Assembly (NCBI RefSeq): GCF_019249655.2
Contig: NZ_CP137557.1
Location: 2,575,001-2,639,000, forward strand
Length of the DNA: 64,000 nucleotides
Reading direction: 5' to 3'
DNA from: Segatella copri
GTDB taxonomy: Bacteria > Bacteroidota > Bacteroidia > Bacteroidales > Bacteroidaceae
Part shown: positions 8,884 through 17,335 of the stretch, piece by piece
How positions within the stretch are numbered: the first letter of the stretch is position 1
How the letters are laid out: every line of letters starts with the position of its first letter
Notes under the pieces: generated by a model
Seen by the model: the letters and a program-made list of their open reading frames with translations, nothing else
What the model was told of the DNA's origin: nothing
Database searches by the model: none
Position numbers and translations under genes: made by a program

Positions 8884-9600
8884 ATGAAGAAAATGAGATT
8901 GATGAGCTTATCACTCATGGCAGCACTTGCCATGGCTCCAGCCTTCACGGCAAGTGCACAATGCAAGAAGGCAGAAAGCAACTGCTGCAAGAAGAATGCA
9001 GATGCATGCTGCAAGGACGCAAAGCAAGAAGGAGTCTATACACAAGACTACAGCAACGACCCGAAATTGGTGAAGGCTGCACAGAAATGGTACAAGAAAG
9101 GAAAGTGGCGCAACGGCTTCAAGAAGGCTGATGCCCACAGCAGCGTAAACCTGGTGGATTTCTACCTGCAATATCAGAAGAACCCGGAACAATGGAAGGC
9201 ACTCTTCGACTTCATCGCCAAGACCGACCTGCTCGCCATCCCTGGCGGCAAGCACCCTATTCCAGGCTCCAACCTCACCATCAGCGTTGAGGACAGCAAG
9301 AACGACCCATTGGAGAAGCGCGGCAGCGAAAGCCATTACCACCACATCGACTTCCAGTATGTGGTAAAGGGCGTGGAGCGTTTCGGCGTCATCGACCATC
9401 TTACCAGCAAGCCTAATTGCAAGTATCGCCCAGACGTTATCCACTACGATTACGACAAGTCGCGTGCCCGCTTCTACGACAGCACCCCCGACAAGTTCTT
9501 CATCTTCTTCCCTGGCGACTGGCATATCGCCAAGATTGCCAACGATACCGACAATCAGGACATCAGAGTGATTGTCATCAAGGTGGATTATAAGGATTAA
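8884..9600 (+). CDS. Exported YhcH/YjgK/YiaL-family protein with Cys-rich N-terminus
   Basis: 238 aa from the ATG at 8884; an in-frame start at 8701 lies inside fbp and is rejected because the signal peptide begins at 8884. Residues 1-26 are a signal peptide ending ...AFTASAQ. Residues 27-46 carry six Cys (CKKAESNCCKKNADACCKDA). The rest, about 50-238, matches the YhcH/YjgK/YiaL (DUF386) beta-barrel: the metal-site-like ESHYHHIDFQYVVKGVE and the C-terminal FFPGDWHIAKI. Relatives act on sugars or sialic acid and are about 150 aa and cytosolic. Export plus a Cys cluster is unusual. Function here is unknown. Confidence 0.85.
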   Translation: MKKMRLMSLSLMAALAMAPAFTASAQCKKAESNCCKKNADACCKDAKQEGVYTQDYSNDPKLVKAAQKWYKKGKWRNGFKKADAHSSVNLVDFYLQYQKNPEQWKALFDFIAKTDLLAIPGGKHPIPGSNLTISVEDSKNDPLEKRGSESHYHHIDFQYVVKGVERFGVIDHLTSKPNCKYRPDVIHYDYDKSRARFYDSTPDKFFIFFPGDWHIAKIANDTDNQDIRVIVIKVDYKD

Positions 9601-9644
9601 CCGAAATATGAATTAGGATTAATCGAGATCAAAAAGGATTAATC

Positions 9645-9777
9645 CCTAAGATAAAAGTTCTATCCGCCAATGGCGGATATACATACGACGACGCCGGACT
9701 TGCATCCGCCAATGGCGAATGGAAGTCCGGCGTAGCTGAATAGAACATTCGTTTCGAAGAAAGTTCTATATCTTAGG
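9645..9777. repeat. Nested three-level inverted repeat between convergent genes
   Basis: The outermost arms are CCTAAGATA (9645-9653) and TATCTTAGG (9769-9777). Inside them are GTTCTAT (9657-9663) and ATAGAAC (9740-9746). Within those sit ATCCGCCAATGGCGGAT (9662-9678) and GCCGGACTT (9693-9701) paired with AAGTCCGGC (9723-9731), enclosing CGCCAATGGCG (9707-9717). The right arm runs into the 3' end of the YitT-type gene. It probably ends transcription from both sides, but the unit TCCGCCAATGGCG occurring twice suggests a REP-like element. Confidence 0.65.
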
Positions 9778-10665
9778 CAGAGAAGTTTTCTTCTTGCTTA
9801 CCTTAAATCTGTCAAAGCCCTCACCATAGACACCGATTACTGAACTCTGGCTCACAAAGGCAGTAGGGTCAATCTCATCTATCAGACGAAATATCTTCTG
9901 CGACTCACGCTGTCTTGCCAGCACGAAGAGCATGTGAACATCCTTTCCGCTATAGCAACCATGACCATCCATCACCGTACAGCCACGGTCGGCAGCCGTA
10001 TTGATAGCAGCACTCAACTCCAGGTATTTATCAGAAATGATAAAGAACTGAACCGAACGGCGCAAGGCATTTACCACATGATCTACAGTGATAGACATCA
10101 CGAAGAGGCAGACGTAGCCATAAATCACCATCTCCCACGAACGGAGCACCAGATAGGAACTGGTGATAATAAGCAAATCGCACACCATGATGGCATGTCC
10201 CAAAGAGATGTTATAATACTTATTGATCATGGCAGCCACCGTATCGCTACCTCCCGTCGATCCATTGCATCCCAATCCCAATCCGGCACTGCTGCCCATG
10301 AAGAAGGAACCGATTACTGTAGCCATGAAAGGCTGGTCGTGCAGCAGCGGGGTCATACCCACGGTGTGCGTCTCAATGAATCGCGTAGCCGCCGCAAAGA
10401 TAGCCACGCCATAGATGGTCTTGGCACAGAATTTCCACCCCAGAATACGGAAAGCGATGAGCAGCAGAAACACGTTGAGTACCAAATAAGTGACAGAGGC
10501 CGGTATACCGAAGCCCCAACAGACAATAGAGGAAATACCTCCCACTCCACCCATCGTGATATGGTTCGGAATCAGGAAGATGTTGAGTCCGATACTACCT
10601 TCTATCATGGCAAGAGCAATGATGATGTAGTCGCGAAACTCGTGCATTTTTGTTTTTCTCGTCAT
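9766..10665 (-). CDS. YitT-family membrane protein (DUF161/DUF2179)
   Basis: 299 aa from the ATG at 10663-10665 (MTRKTKMHEFRDYIII). A longer frame to 10722 crosses the promoter leader and is not used. The first 210 residues hold five to six membrane segments with the conserved signature GGSDTVAAMINKYYNISLG. The last 85 residues form the cytoplasmic DUF2179 domain (RGCTVMDGHGCYSGKDVHMLFVLARQRE). The family is widespread and may transport small solutes, but no substrate can be read from sequence. Single-gene unit with its own promoter, convergent with the YhcH-family gene. Confidence 0.92.
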   Translation of the reverse strand: MTRKTKMHEFRDYIIIALAMIEGSIGLNIFLIPNHITMGGVGGISSIVCWGFGIPASVTYLVLNVFLLLIAFRILGWKFCAKTIYGVAIFAAATRFIETHTVGMTPLLHDQPFMATVIGSFFMGSSAGLGLGCNGSTGGSDTVAAMINKYYNISLGHAIMVCDLLIITSSYLVLRSWEMVIYGYVCLFVMSITVDHVVNALRRSVQFFIISDKYLELSAAINTAADRGCTVMDGHGCYSGKDVHMLFVLARQRESQKIFRLIDEIDPTAFVSQSSVIGVYGEGFDRFKVSKKKTSLPKI

Positions 10666-10741
10666 TGTGTTTAAATCTTTTTTTTGTAATTTGCCATCCA
10701 ACCGACGCTGGAAAGGCACCAAATATTATTCTTTTCGGCTG

Positions 10742-10772
10742 CAAAGTTAATAGAAAATTTGTTAAACACAAA
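10742..10772 (-). promoter_or_regulatory. Promoter for the YitT-family gene
   Basis: Minus strand TTTG (10769-10772), 19 nt, TAACTTTG (10742-10749). The leader would be about 70 nt. Confidence 0.65.
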
Positions 10773-10894
10773 GCAAAAACCACCAAAATATCGTGAAAAC
10801 ATGAAAAAATCCCAAAAACATTCTCTTAATAAAAAAAATATTTCTATTTTTGTACCCATTAATTGAATTTCAAATATATTATTCATCTTGGTCT

Positions 10895-11494
10895 ATGGAA
10901 GAAATTAACACAAAAATCGCATCATGGCCATGTCTTAACAATGGCATCCACTACAAGTGGCTGGTTGATTATGCAGCCTTCAGTGCCTTTGGTACCTTCG
11001 AGCTTTCTGCAGAAGAATGGGAAAAGCGTGACCTTATTGTCAACTTCAAAGGTAATTCGGAACTAACTACCGAAATCGACCATCAGCAAGCCGTTGGCAA
11101 AGCCATCGACCTGGTGACCGACTTCATAAAGAAGTCGTTCGGAGAAACAGCGTCTTCTCTTACCTTCGCATGTATTCCTGCATCGCTGCGCCAGCATACA
11201 GAGCGCCGCTTCAAGCTATTCAGTGAGCAGGTCTGCACCCAAACGGGTATGGAGAATGCCTATCCTGCCTTCAGTTTTTCATCTACGGCGGATGAGGATG
11301 GCGACGAGGTGGATACACTCCACATCGACGAGTCGTTCTTCCGGGGCAAGAAAGTTCTCCTCTTCGACGACATCATCGCTTCTGGTGGCAGCATAACCCG
11401 TTTTGCAGAGAAACTCCAACAGATGGGAGCAGAAGTTGTTGCTGCCCTGGCATTGGGCAAGAAGATTTCTGATGGATACGACCAGACAGAATAA
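10895..11494 (+). CDS. Phosphoribosyltransferase-fold protein
   Basis: 199 aa from the ATG at 10895 (MEEINTKIASWPCLNNGIHY); the upstream in-frame ATG at 10850 lies in AT-rich leader. Near the C-terminus the PRPP-binding loop reads KVLLFDDIIASGGSITRF (two acidic residues, then SGGS), the hallmark of type I phosphoribosyltransferases, and is followed by LQQMGAEVVAALALGK. The N-terminal half has no zinc-finger cysteines, so it is not a complete ComF protein. Substrate and pathway are not readable. It stands alone, with a strong terminator downstream. Confidence 0.75.
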   Translation: MEEINTKIASWPCLNNGIHYKWLVDYAAFSAFGTFELSAEEWEKRDLIVNFKGNSELTTEIDHQQAVGKAIDLVTDFIKKSFGETASSLTFACIPASLRQHTERRFKLFSEQVCTQTGMENAYPAFSFSSTADEDGDEVDTLHIDESFFRGKKVLLFDDIIASGGSITRFAEKLQQMGAEVVAALALGKKISDGYDQTE

Positions 11495-11536
11495 AACAAG
11501 GATATCAGTTTTATCTAAACGATATATACAATGAAT

Positions 11537-11568
11537 AAATCCCAGCCGAATCATTCCGGCTGGGATTT
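11537..11568. terminator. Bidirectional intrinsic terminator
   Basis: AAATCCCAGCCG and CGGCTGGGATTT form a 12-bp stem with an 8-nt loop, followed by ATTTTATCTT on the plus strand. It lies between the convergent phosphoribosyltransferase and membrane-lipoprotein genes. Confidence 0.8.
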
Positions 11569-11602
11569 ATTTTATCTTCTTCCTTCAAACCACACCATCG
11601 CA

Positions 11603-12526
11603 TTATTTCCGGCGATAAGCCTTGATGGCAAAATAAATATAGGCAATGAGCAAGACATATCCTATATAATATAAGGACAATACACTGAAGATGATGTAAT
11701 CGAGAGCACACACTCCAGCCAGTCCTCCCAGATAAAGCAAACCCTCACCAAAAGTAAGGCGATGATACACCTCATCCACACAAGCCAAAGCTACAATCAA
11801 TACCGCCCAAACCAAAGCCAGGAATACACCCAGCAGATGAGGAACGGCAAAAGGATTGAGCGACGGATGGAAATAGAAATGTCGCCACATCTCGGGCTCA
11901 AAACTCTGAATCCAACCATAGAAGGCTGCCGAGATACTCACCAGGAGCACCAGCGTCACCGGATAAGGAGAGTCTATGTCGTTGAAATGAACTATCTTGC
12001 CATTGCTGTGGAACACCTTGCGCACCAGGTAAGCCATCGTAATAACTACGATTACTACCAGGAAGATGAGCAGATGCACATTACTGAAGGTCATGATGAA
12101 CTCAGAAATCGGGTCGTCTGGTACTACCCTACGCAGCAGTTTAGATTCCCTTACCCATCCAAAGTCATTATTTTCCGTGGCAAGTTGCACCCACACTGAG
12201 TCGATGCTATCCTGCGGAACCATCCGGATATCCGTAACCACCAGCAGATGGTTCTTCTTCACGGCAAATGTATCCACCTTCAAGCCGCTGATATACTCCT
12301 CAGGCTGCTGGCGCATCAACTCAAGGGAATCCTTGAACACCAGGAAATTATACTTGTTGGTATAATGATGGGTAGTAGAGAACGAAATGGAGTCGAGCTG
12401 TCTGTCGCTATACTCCACCATCGCCGCATGTTGCTGATGAGAGTTATGGCGATGGTAGCAGCTGCTGAGCATCAGTAGGATGCCCAGCAACATAACCTGC
12501 CATATCGTCGTTTTTCTCTTCAACAT
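11603..12526 (-). CDS. Membrane-anchored lipoprotein of unknown function
   Basis: 307 aa. A lipoprotein signal ends at Cys23 (LLMLSSC). Residues 30-135 are soluble; their end (VQLATENNDFGWVRESKLL) resembles the close of an SH3-like domain. From about residue 145 to the end there are five membrane segments (for example VHLLIFLVVIVVITMAYLV and LLGVFLALVWAVLIVALACV), ending KAYRRK. I do not recognise a named family. It follows the U32 gene by 14 nt on the same strand and is probably co-transcribed with it. Confidence 0.7.
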   Translation of the reverse strand: MLKRKTTIWQVMLLGILLMLSSCYHRHNSHQQHAAMVEYSDRQLDSISFSTTHHYTNKYNFLVFKDSLELMRQQPEEYISGLKVDTFAVKKNHLLVVTDIRMVPQDSIDSVWVQLATENNDFGWVRESKLLRRVVPDDPISEFIMTFSNVHLLIFLVVIVVITMAYLVRKVFHSNGKIVHFNDIDSPYPVTLVLLVSISAAFYGWIQSFEPEMWRHFYFHPSLNPFAVPHLLGVFLALVWAVLIVALACVDEVYHRLTFGEGLLYLGGLAGVCALDYIIFSVLSLYYIGYVLLIAYIYFAIKAYRRK

Positions 12527-12540
12527 ATCTTCCTAGTCCG

Positions 12541-14673
12541 TTAAATGCTATATACATTCATCTGGCATTCGGTGCAGTTGAATTCCAGTCGGAATCTTCT
12601 GCCGTCACCCAACTCCAGATAGAGCGGTTCCTTCCACTGAGGCTTCTTGCCGCCTCGCTTTACACAGTAGCCCAAGGAATAGCGGATGCAATGGCGACAC
12701 TGCATCAGGAGCGACTCGCCCTTGGCATCGGTAATCACCTTCTTGTTGACACCAGCAGCCTTCATCGCCTCGAACTTCATACGGTCGGTCTTCACTGCAG
12801 CCTGATATTCTTCCTCATTTTTCGAATCCCATTCCAAAGGTCGTTTCACACCCAGCTCAAATGCCTGTGTCACTGGGTCTAAACCGTGAATGCGATAAAA
12901 ATCCACCGCAGCATAGTTTGCCACATTATAGAGATACTTCCACTTGCCATAAGCTGGCTGCCATACAAACTCCTCAGGTTTCATCTCCACCTCACCAGGA
13001 AGATCAAGCAGGTAAGGCGAACTCATCAGTTCTTCCATGAATCCATTCTGCAAAGGAGCATCTACTATCTCTTCTATCTTTTCATTCATCTTCTCTACCA
13101 ATTCACGGCGGATGGCAGAAAGCACGCTGTTGGGAACGAAATAGTCCTCAATGCCTTGCAGGGAAACACCCTTGCACTCATAGCGCGTAGTACCCAACTT
13201 GCTGAGCTGCATTCTGATGTTATCACCCTGAGGGCGCTTCGCCTCCTCCAAAGGCATCTCATAGAACACCTCGCCCAATTCTCGGGTAATGGCAGCAACC
13301 GAAGAAAGATCTGTAGACTTGAGATATGGAGTAGTCATCATTGCCTTGGCTGTAACCAGGATACCTGAAGGCTGGTCCACAGAAGGATTCTCATAGATGC
13401 CTTGCACATCCAAGATTACAGGAATCTTGCGGCTGGCAGTCTTCCTGGCAAGAATATTCTCGAAAGCCTGGTCGTTGTTGCGATACAGTGCCATGCCCGG
13501 ACGCAGGTTCTCTGGCATGCGAAGCGGGAAGAGGCGGTTGCCCTCCACTCGATTCACACGGAAGCCCTCCAATTCGCCTTCGTCATTGATGAAGCAGAGG
13601 CCATCGCCATTGGCAAAGCTGGCAACAGTGGCAACATTGAACGACTGGGTGCCACGAATCTCCTTCACCTTGCCCACAAACTCACCCATTGCCTTAGGTG
13701 TATCAAAAGATGCGATGTCGGGCTGTCGGCCATTGAGAAAATAATTGGTATATCCACGGTTGAAGGTTTTCTTCAGATTTGGCTGGAAATTGTAAGCCGT
13801 TTCACCCATGGATGCTCTGATGTATTTGCCATTGCTGGAAGCCACTATCTCATCAAGTTTCTGGCTATAGGCAGCCACCACGTTCTTCACGTAGTTCACA
13901 TCCTTCAGTCTACCTTCAATCTTAAACGAGCAGACGCCTGCATCGGCAAGATCCTTCACGTGGTCTATCTGGCAGAGATCCTTGAGCGAAAGCAGATGAC
14001 GCTGATGTTCAATCTCCTGATTATCTGAATCTACGAGATTGAACTTCATGCGGCAGAACTGAGCACACTCTCCGCGGTTTGCCGAACGGGCAAAGCATTT
14101 CTCGGATGCATAGCACACACCCGAATAGCTCACGCAAAGCGCACCATGCACGAATGCTTCCAACTCCACATAAGGCACCTTCTCGTGGATGGCTCGAATT
14201 TCGTCTAACGAAAGTTCACGAGCCAAGACCACTCTAGAGAAGCCAATATGATGCAACCAAGCTACCTTGTCGGCAGAACGAGCGTCACATTGCGTACTGG
14301 AATGCAGATGGCGATGCCACAGCTTACCGGCTCTCGTCTCCCAAAGCACGCCCATATCCTGCAGCAGCAGTGCATCCACACCGATACGGTCGAGCTCGGC
14401 AATCATCTCAAGTGTATCCTTCATCTCATTATCATAGATGATGGTATTCACCGTGACATGAACCTTGGCACCAAACTGATGGGCATACTCGCAGAGCTGC
14501 TTGATATCATCAAGTGAGTTGCCCGCAGCAGCTCTAGCTCCAAACTTCGGTGCGCCAATATACACGGCATCGGCACCATGATCAATGGCGGCAATGCCAC
14601 ACTCCAAATTTTTAGCTGGGGCCAGAAGCTCTAGCTTTCTTGGGGAAACCTTGTTGTCTTTTTCTTGTTCCAT
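12541..14673 (-). CDS. Peptidase U32-family protein (RlhA/TrhP-like RNA hydroxylation)
   Basis: 710 aa. N-terminal U32 TIM-barrel: KLELLAPAKNLECGIAAIDHGADAV, HSSTQCDARSA, and the family signature region ELEAFVHGALCVSYSGVCYAS, with conserved Cys in ECAQFCRM. After residue 400 come further domains. The tail has a Cys cluster (MQCRHCIRYSLGYCVKR, then FNCTEC) that could bind an Fe-S cluster. Characterised members help hydroxylate a 23S rRNA cytidine (RlhA) or tRNA U34 (TrhP). Length and the long C-terminal part suit RlhA better than the 450-aa TrhP, but I cannot separate them by sequence alone. It is downstream of metA by 73 nt. Confidence 0.85.
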   Translation of the reverse strand: MEQEKDNKVSPRKLELLAPAKNLECGIAAIDHGADAVYIGAPKFGARAAAGNSLDDIKQLCEYAHQFGAKVHVTVNTIIYDNEMKDTLEMIAELDRIGVDALLLQDMGVLWETRAGKLWHRHLHSSTQCDARSADKVAWLHHIGFSRVVLARELSLDEIRAIHEKVPYVELEAFVHGALCVSYSGVCYASEKCFARSANRGECAQFCRMKFNLVDSDNQEIEHQRHLLSLKDLCQIDHVKDLADAGVCSFKIEGRLKDVNYVKNVVAAYSQKLDEIVASSNGKYIRASMGETAYNFQPNLKKTFNRGYTNYFLNGRQPDIASFDTPKAMGEFVGKVKEIRGTQSFNVATVASFANGDGLCFINDEGELEGFRVNRVEGNRLFPLRMPENLRPGMALYRNNDQAFENILARKTASRKIPVILDVQGIYENPSVDQPSGILVTAKAMMTTPYLKSTDLSSVAAITRELGEVFYEMPLEEAKRPQGDNIRMQLSKLGTTRYECKGVSLQGIEDYFVPNSVLSAIRRELVEKMNEKIEEIVDAPLQNGFMEELMSSPYLLDLPGEVEMKPEEFVWQPAYGKWKYLYNVANYAAVDFYRIHGLDPVTQAFELGVKRPLEWDSKNEEEYQAAVKTDRMKFEAMKAAGVNKKVITDAKGESLLMQCRHCIRYSLGYCVKRGGKKPQWKEPLYLELGDGRRFRLEFNCTECQMNVYSI

Positions 14674-14746
14674 AATTTAAAAACTTCTTTATCTGGGCAA
14701 TAACGCTCAGCGTAAAACTTCTAACTCCTAACTTCTCACTCCCAAC

Positions 14747-15664
14747 TTACTTGATATCATCAATGTTGTAAGGAGTCTCCTGGTAAACGTAATAGTTAAT
14801 CCAGTTGCTATAGAAGAGGTTGGCATGAGCACGCCAGGTTACCAACGGTGCCTCATTAGGGTCGTCGTTATAATAGTAATTCTTCGGCAGTTCCACATCG
14901 TCGCGCTTGCCCATGTCGCGCTTGTACTCCTTGTCCAGGGTGTTAGGCGCATACTCCAGATGTCCGGTAACGAAGAACTCTCTTCCTCCCCTTGCCATCA
15001 CGATACTCACGCCACTTTCCGGCGACTCAGCGATGATGTCGAGTCCAGGCACTTTCTCTATGTCCTCGCGGCGCACCTCGGTATGGCGGCTATGCGGCAT
15101 ATAGAAGATGTCATCAAAGCCTCTGAAGATAGGCTGCGACGGATCCAACGGTTTCTGAGGGAAGATGCCGAACATCTTCTTGTCCAACTGATACTTAGGA
15201 ACTCCATAGAAGTGATAGAGTCCTGCCTGCGCACCCCAGCAGATATAGAGCGTAGAGGTAACATGGGTACGGGCCCAGTCGAATATCTCAGTGATTTCTT
15301 CCCAATACTGCACATCCTCATACTCCATTGTCTCGATAGGTGCACCTGTTACAATCATGCCATCGAACTTCTGCTTAGAAAGCTCGTGGAAATCCTTATA
15401 GAACATCATCATGTGCTCAATAGGCGTATTCTTGGGAGTATGACTCTTGAGCTTCATGAAACACACCTCCAACTGCAACGGGGTGTTGGAGAGTAAACGC
15501 ACCAAGTCGGTCTCGGTGGTAATCTTAAGTGGCATGAGATTGAGTACACAGATTTTCAGAGGTCTGATTTCCTGACTGTGCGCACGGCTCTCATCCATCA
15601 CGAAGATATTCTCATGCTTCAGCAATTCAATTGCTGGCAGCTTATCCGGTAATCTTAACGGCAT
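14747..15664 (-). CDS. metA: Homoserine O-acyltransferase, predicted acetyl-CoA dependent
   Basis: 305 aa from the ATG at 15662-15664 (MPLRLPDKLPAIELLKHENI); a 30-residue upstream extension reads through the leader and is rejected. First committed step of methionine synthesis. The catalytic Cys142 lies in YICWGAQAGLYHFYG, and His235 and Glu237 in GHLEY. The substrate-selecting residue 111 is Glu (VTGAPIE). In characterised MetA proteins, Glu here goes with acetyl-CoA and Gly with succinyl-CoA, so O-acetylhomoserine is the predicted product despite the usual label homoserine O-succinyltransferase. No SAM riboswitch is evident in the short leader. Confidence 0.95.
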   Translation of the reverse strand: MPLRLPDKLPAIELLKHENIFVMDESRAHSQEIRPLKICVLNLMPLKITTETDLVRLLSNTPLQLEVCFMKLKSHTPKNTPIEHMMMFYKDFHELSKQKFDGMIVTGAPIETMEYEDVQYWEEITEIFDWARTHVTSTLYICWGAQAGLYHFYGVPKYQLDKKMFGIFPQKPLDPSQPIFRGFDDIFYMPHSRHTEVRREDIEKVPGLDIIAESPESGVSIVMARGGREFFVTGHLEYAPNTLDKEYKRDMGKRDDVELPKNYYYNDDPNEAPLVTWRAHANLFYSNWINYYVYQETPYNIDDIK

Positions 15665-16039
15665 ATAATCTTGTTCCTTTCTTTTAAAATCATTATTTTT
15701 ATTTTTCTGCAAAGTTACTAAAAAAAATGATTCGAGCGGAATCATTACCCCCATTTTGGGGTGGAAACCTATCTCTTTTCTATGCTTTTTTAAGTTTTCT
15801 TATACTATCGTAATCTTTCGTAACAGTTTCCGACGTCTTATTAAAGTTTTTAATAGCACTTCTCCTCACTCTACAATCCGATTTCTTTTCCCGATTTTTC
15901 TCCTTCAGCAAGCCCCCATACTATTTACCAATGTTAACTTTGCGAAAGAATTTATAAATATATGTTATAATAATAGGATATTCGCAGAATTTTCAATAAC
16001 TTTGTAGGTTGTAAAAACAGAACATAAAATATTCGGAAA
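15665..16039. other. Divergent intergenic region metA / DUF4468 gene
   Basis: AT-rich, with no ORF of note. A -7 element for metA (TAACTTTG on the minus strand) lies at 15710-15717 and one for the downstream gene (TAACTTTG on plus) at 15997-16004. Neither has a convincing TTTG box. The middle, about 15740-15990, holds nothing I can identify. Confidence 0.5.
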
Positions 16040-16927
16040 ATGAAAAAGTTATTCATCTCGATACTCGTGTTGCTCCCTGCCCTGACGATGCAGGCACAGA
16101 CAGTGCTGACACCGCAGCAACAGCTGGAGAAAGCACAAAAGGATTTGGAGGAAGCCAAGAAGGCTCTTGAGGCTGCCAAGCTACAAGCTGAGGCTGCCAA
16201 GACAAAGGCGGAAGCTGAGAAAATGAAAGCAGAAGCTGAGAAAATCAAGGCTGAGGCAGAGAAAGTGAAGGCAGAAGCTGCTAAAACGAAGGCGGAAGCC
16301 AACAAGACCCAGAGCCAGCAGACCAAGACCACTTCCGGTTGGGCGATTCCTACTGCCGAACCCAAGAAAGCAGAGGTGAAGAAAGTAGAGAAAAACGCTC
16401 AAGGCGTCGTCATCAAGACAGAAGCGAAATACCTGGATGGTGCCGTTACCATCAATGCAGAAGGAAAGGTGGAGTTTACACTCGATACTGATGCCAACGG
16501 AAAGAGCGCTGACGAAATCTACAACATCGTTTACCAATACATGAGCGAACTGACTCAGGGCGAGAACAACATCAAGAGCAGAATGGCACTGGTGAACAAA
16601 GACCAGCACATCATCGCCAACACCATGGACGAATGGCTGGTATTCAGCAACTCTTTCATCTCGCTCGACCGCACAGAGTTCAAGTACAACCTCGTGGCTT
16701 CTATCAAGGACAATCATCTCACGCTGACCCTTGAGCGCCTCTACTATATTTACGAGGAGGACAGAAGCACCGGATTCAAGGCTCCTGCCGAGGAAGTGAT
16801 TACCGACAAATATGCCCTTAACAAGAAAAAGACAAACCTTGCCAAGATATTCGGTAAGTTCCGCCGACTCACCATCGACCGCAAGGACCAGATTTTCAAT
16901 GATCTGACTGCATTGGTAAAGCAATAA
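16040..16927 (+). CDS. Secreted DUF4468-type protein with heptad-repeat coiled coil
   Basis: 295 aa. Residues 1-20 are a signal peptide (MKKLFISILVLLPALTMQAQ). Residues 27-95 form a long charged helix with six perfect 7-residue repeats of the form AEAxKxK (50-91), a likely coiled coil. A Pro/Lys linker leads into a C-terminal domain of about 110 residues resembling DUF4468 (VEFTLDTDANGKSADEIYNIVYQYM to EEDRSTGFKAPAEEVI), a TBP-like fold common in secreted Bacteroidota proteins. Function unknown. Two small genes and a porin follow on the same strand, 72 nt to the next. Confidence 0.75.
   Translation: MKKLFISILVLLPALTMQAQTVLTPQQQLEKAQKDLEEAKKALEAAKLQAEAAKTKAEAEKMKAEAEKIKAEAEKVKAEAAKTKAEANKTQSQQTKTTSGWAIPTAEPKKAEVKKVEKNAQGVVIKTEAKYLDGAVTINAEGKVEFTLDTDANGKSADEIYNIVYQYMSELTQGENNIKSRMALVNKDQHIIANTMDEWLVFSNSFISLDRTEFKYNLVASIKDNHLTLTLERLYYIYEEDRSTGFKAPAEEVITDKYALNKKKTNLAKIFGKFRRLTIDRKDQIFNDLTALVKQ
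16187..16312 (+). repeat. 21-bp in-frame tandem repeat
   Basis: Six imperfect 21-bp units encode AEAAKTK, AEAEKMK, AEAEKIK, AEAEKVK, AEAAKTK and AEANKTQ in the coiled-coil protein. Whole-codon periodicity means unit gain or loss would keep the frame. Confidence 0.85.
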
Positions 16928-16999
16928 ATATAAGGCAAAGCAATAAATATAATTGGTAAAACAATAAACATATAGTAAGAAATCATCAAACCATTTATC

Positions 17000-17287
17000 A
17001 TGGATATCAAGAATACAGAAAACAAGGAAACTACCGAGACCACCGCACAGCCACAAACCAGCTATGCCGTGCGTCCGGAGCATCGCCGCCATCGCCGATT
17101 GGAATACGCTGACAAAAGCAACATGCTGGCAGTGCGCAATTGGCTCAACATCGGCTTCATGCTGTTTGCCGTAGTGGGTGTCATCCTCTGGACCCAGATG
17201 GACGACCACACCATCGCCAACATCCTGCTCATCATCGGCGTCATCATGAAGATAGCCGAAGTCTGCATCCGATTATTCAAGAAATAG
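17000..17287 (+). CDS. Small membrane protein, unknown
   Basis: 95 aa. A polar, Thr- and Arg-rich N-terminus (residues 1-45, ending RPEHRRHRRLEYADK) precedes two membrane segments, about 48-66 (NIGFMLFAVVGVILWTQM) and 71-90 (IANILLIIGVIMKIAEVCI). Positive charges before the first segment favour a cytoplasmic N-terminus. No family recognised. It lies 48 nt before the porin gene and 72 nt after the DUF4468 gene, so the three may share a transcript. Confidence 0.65.
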   Translation: MDIKNTENKETTETTAQPQTSYAVRPEHRRHRRLEYADKSNMLAVRNWLNIGFMLFAVVGVILWTQMDDHTIANILLIIGVIMKIAEVCIRLFKK

Positions 17288-17335
17288 ACGCATGGCTCAA
17301 AACCAGCGTTTCTATCATCAAGAATCAAGATTTAA

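Noticed and set aside
15665..15760. Possible SAM riboswitch before metA
   Set aside because: The predicted leader is only about 45 nt and shows no multi-helix fold or terminator alternative.
16181..17209. A 342-codon minus-strand frame
   Set aside because: Antisense to the coiled-coil protein and the small membrane protein; its repeats are only the complement of the AEAxKxK units.
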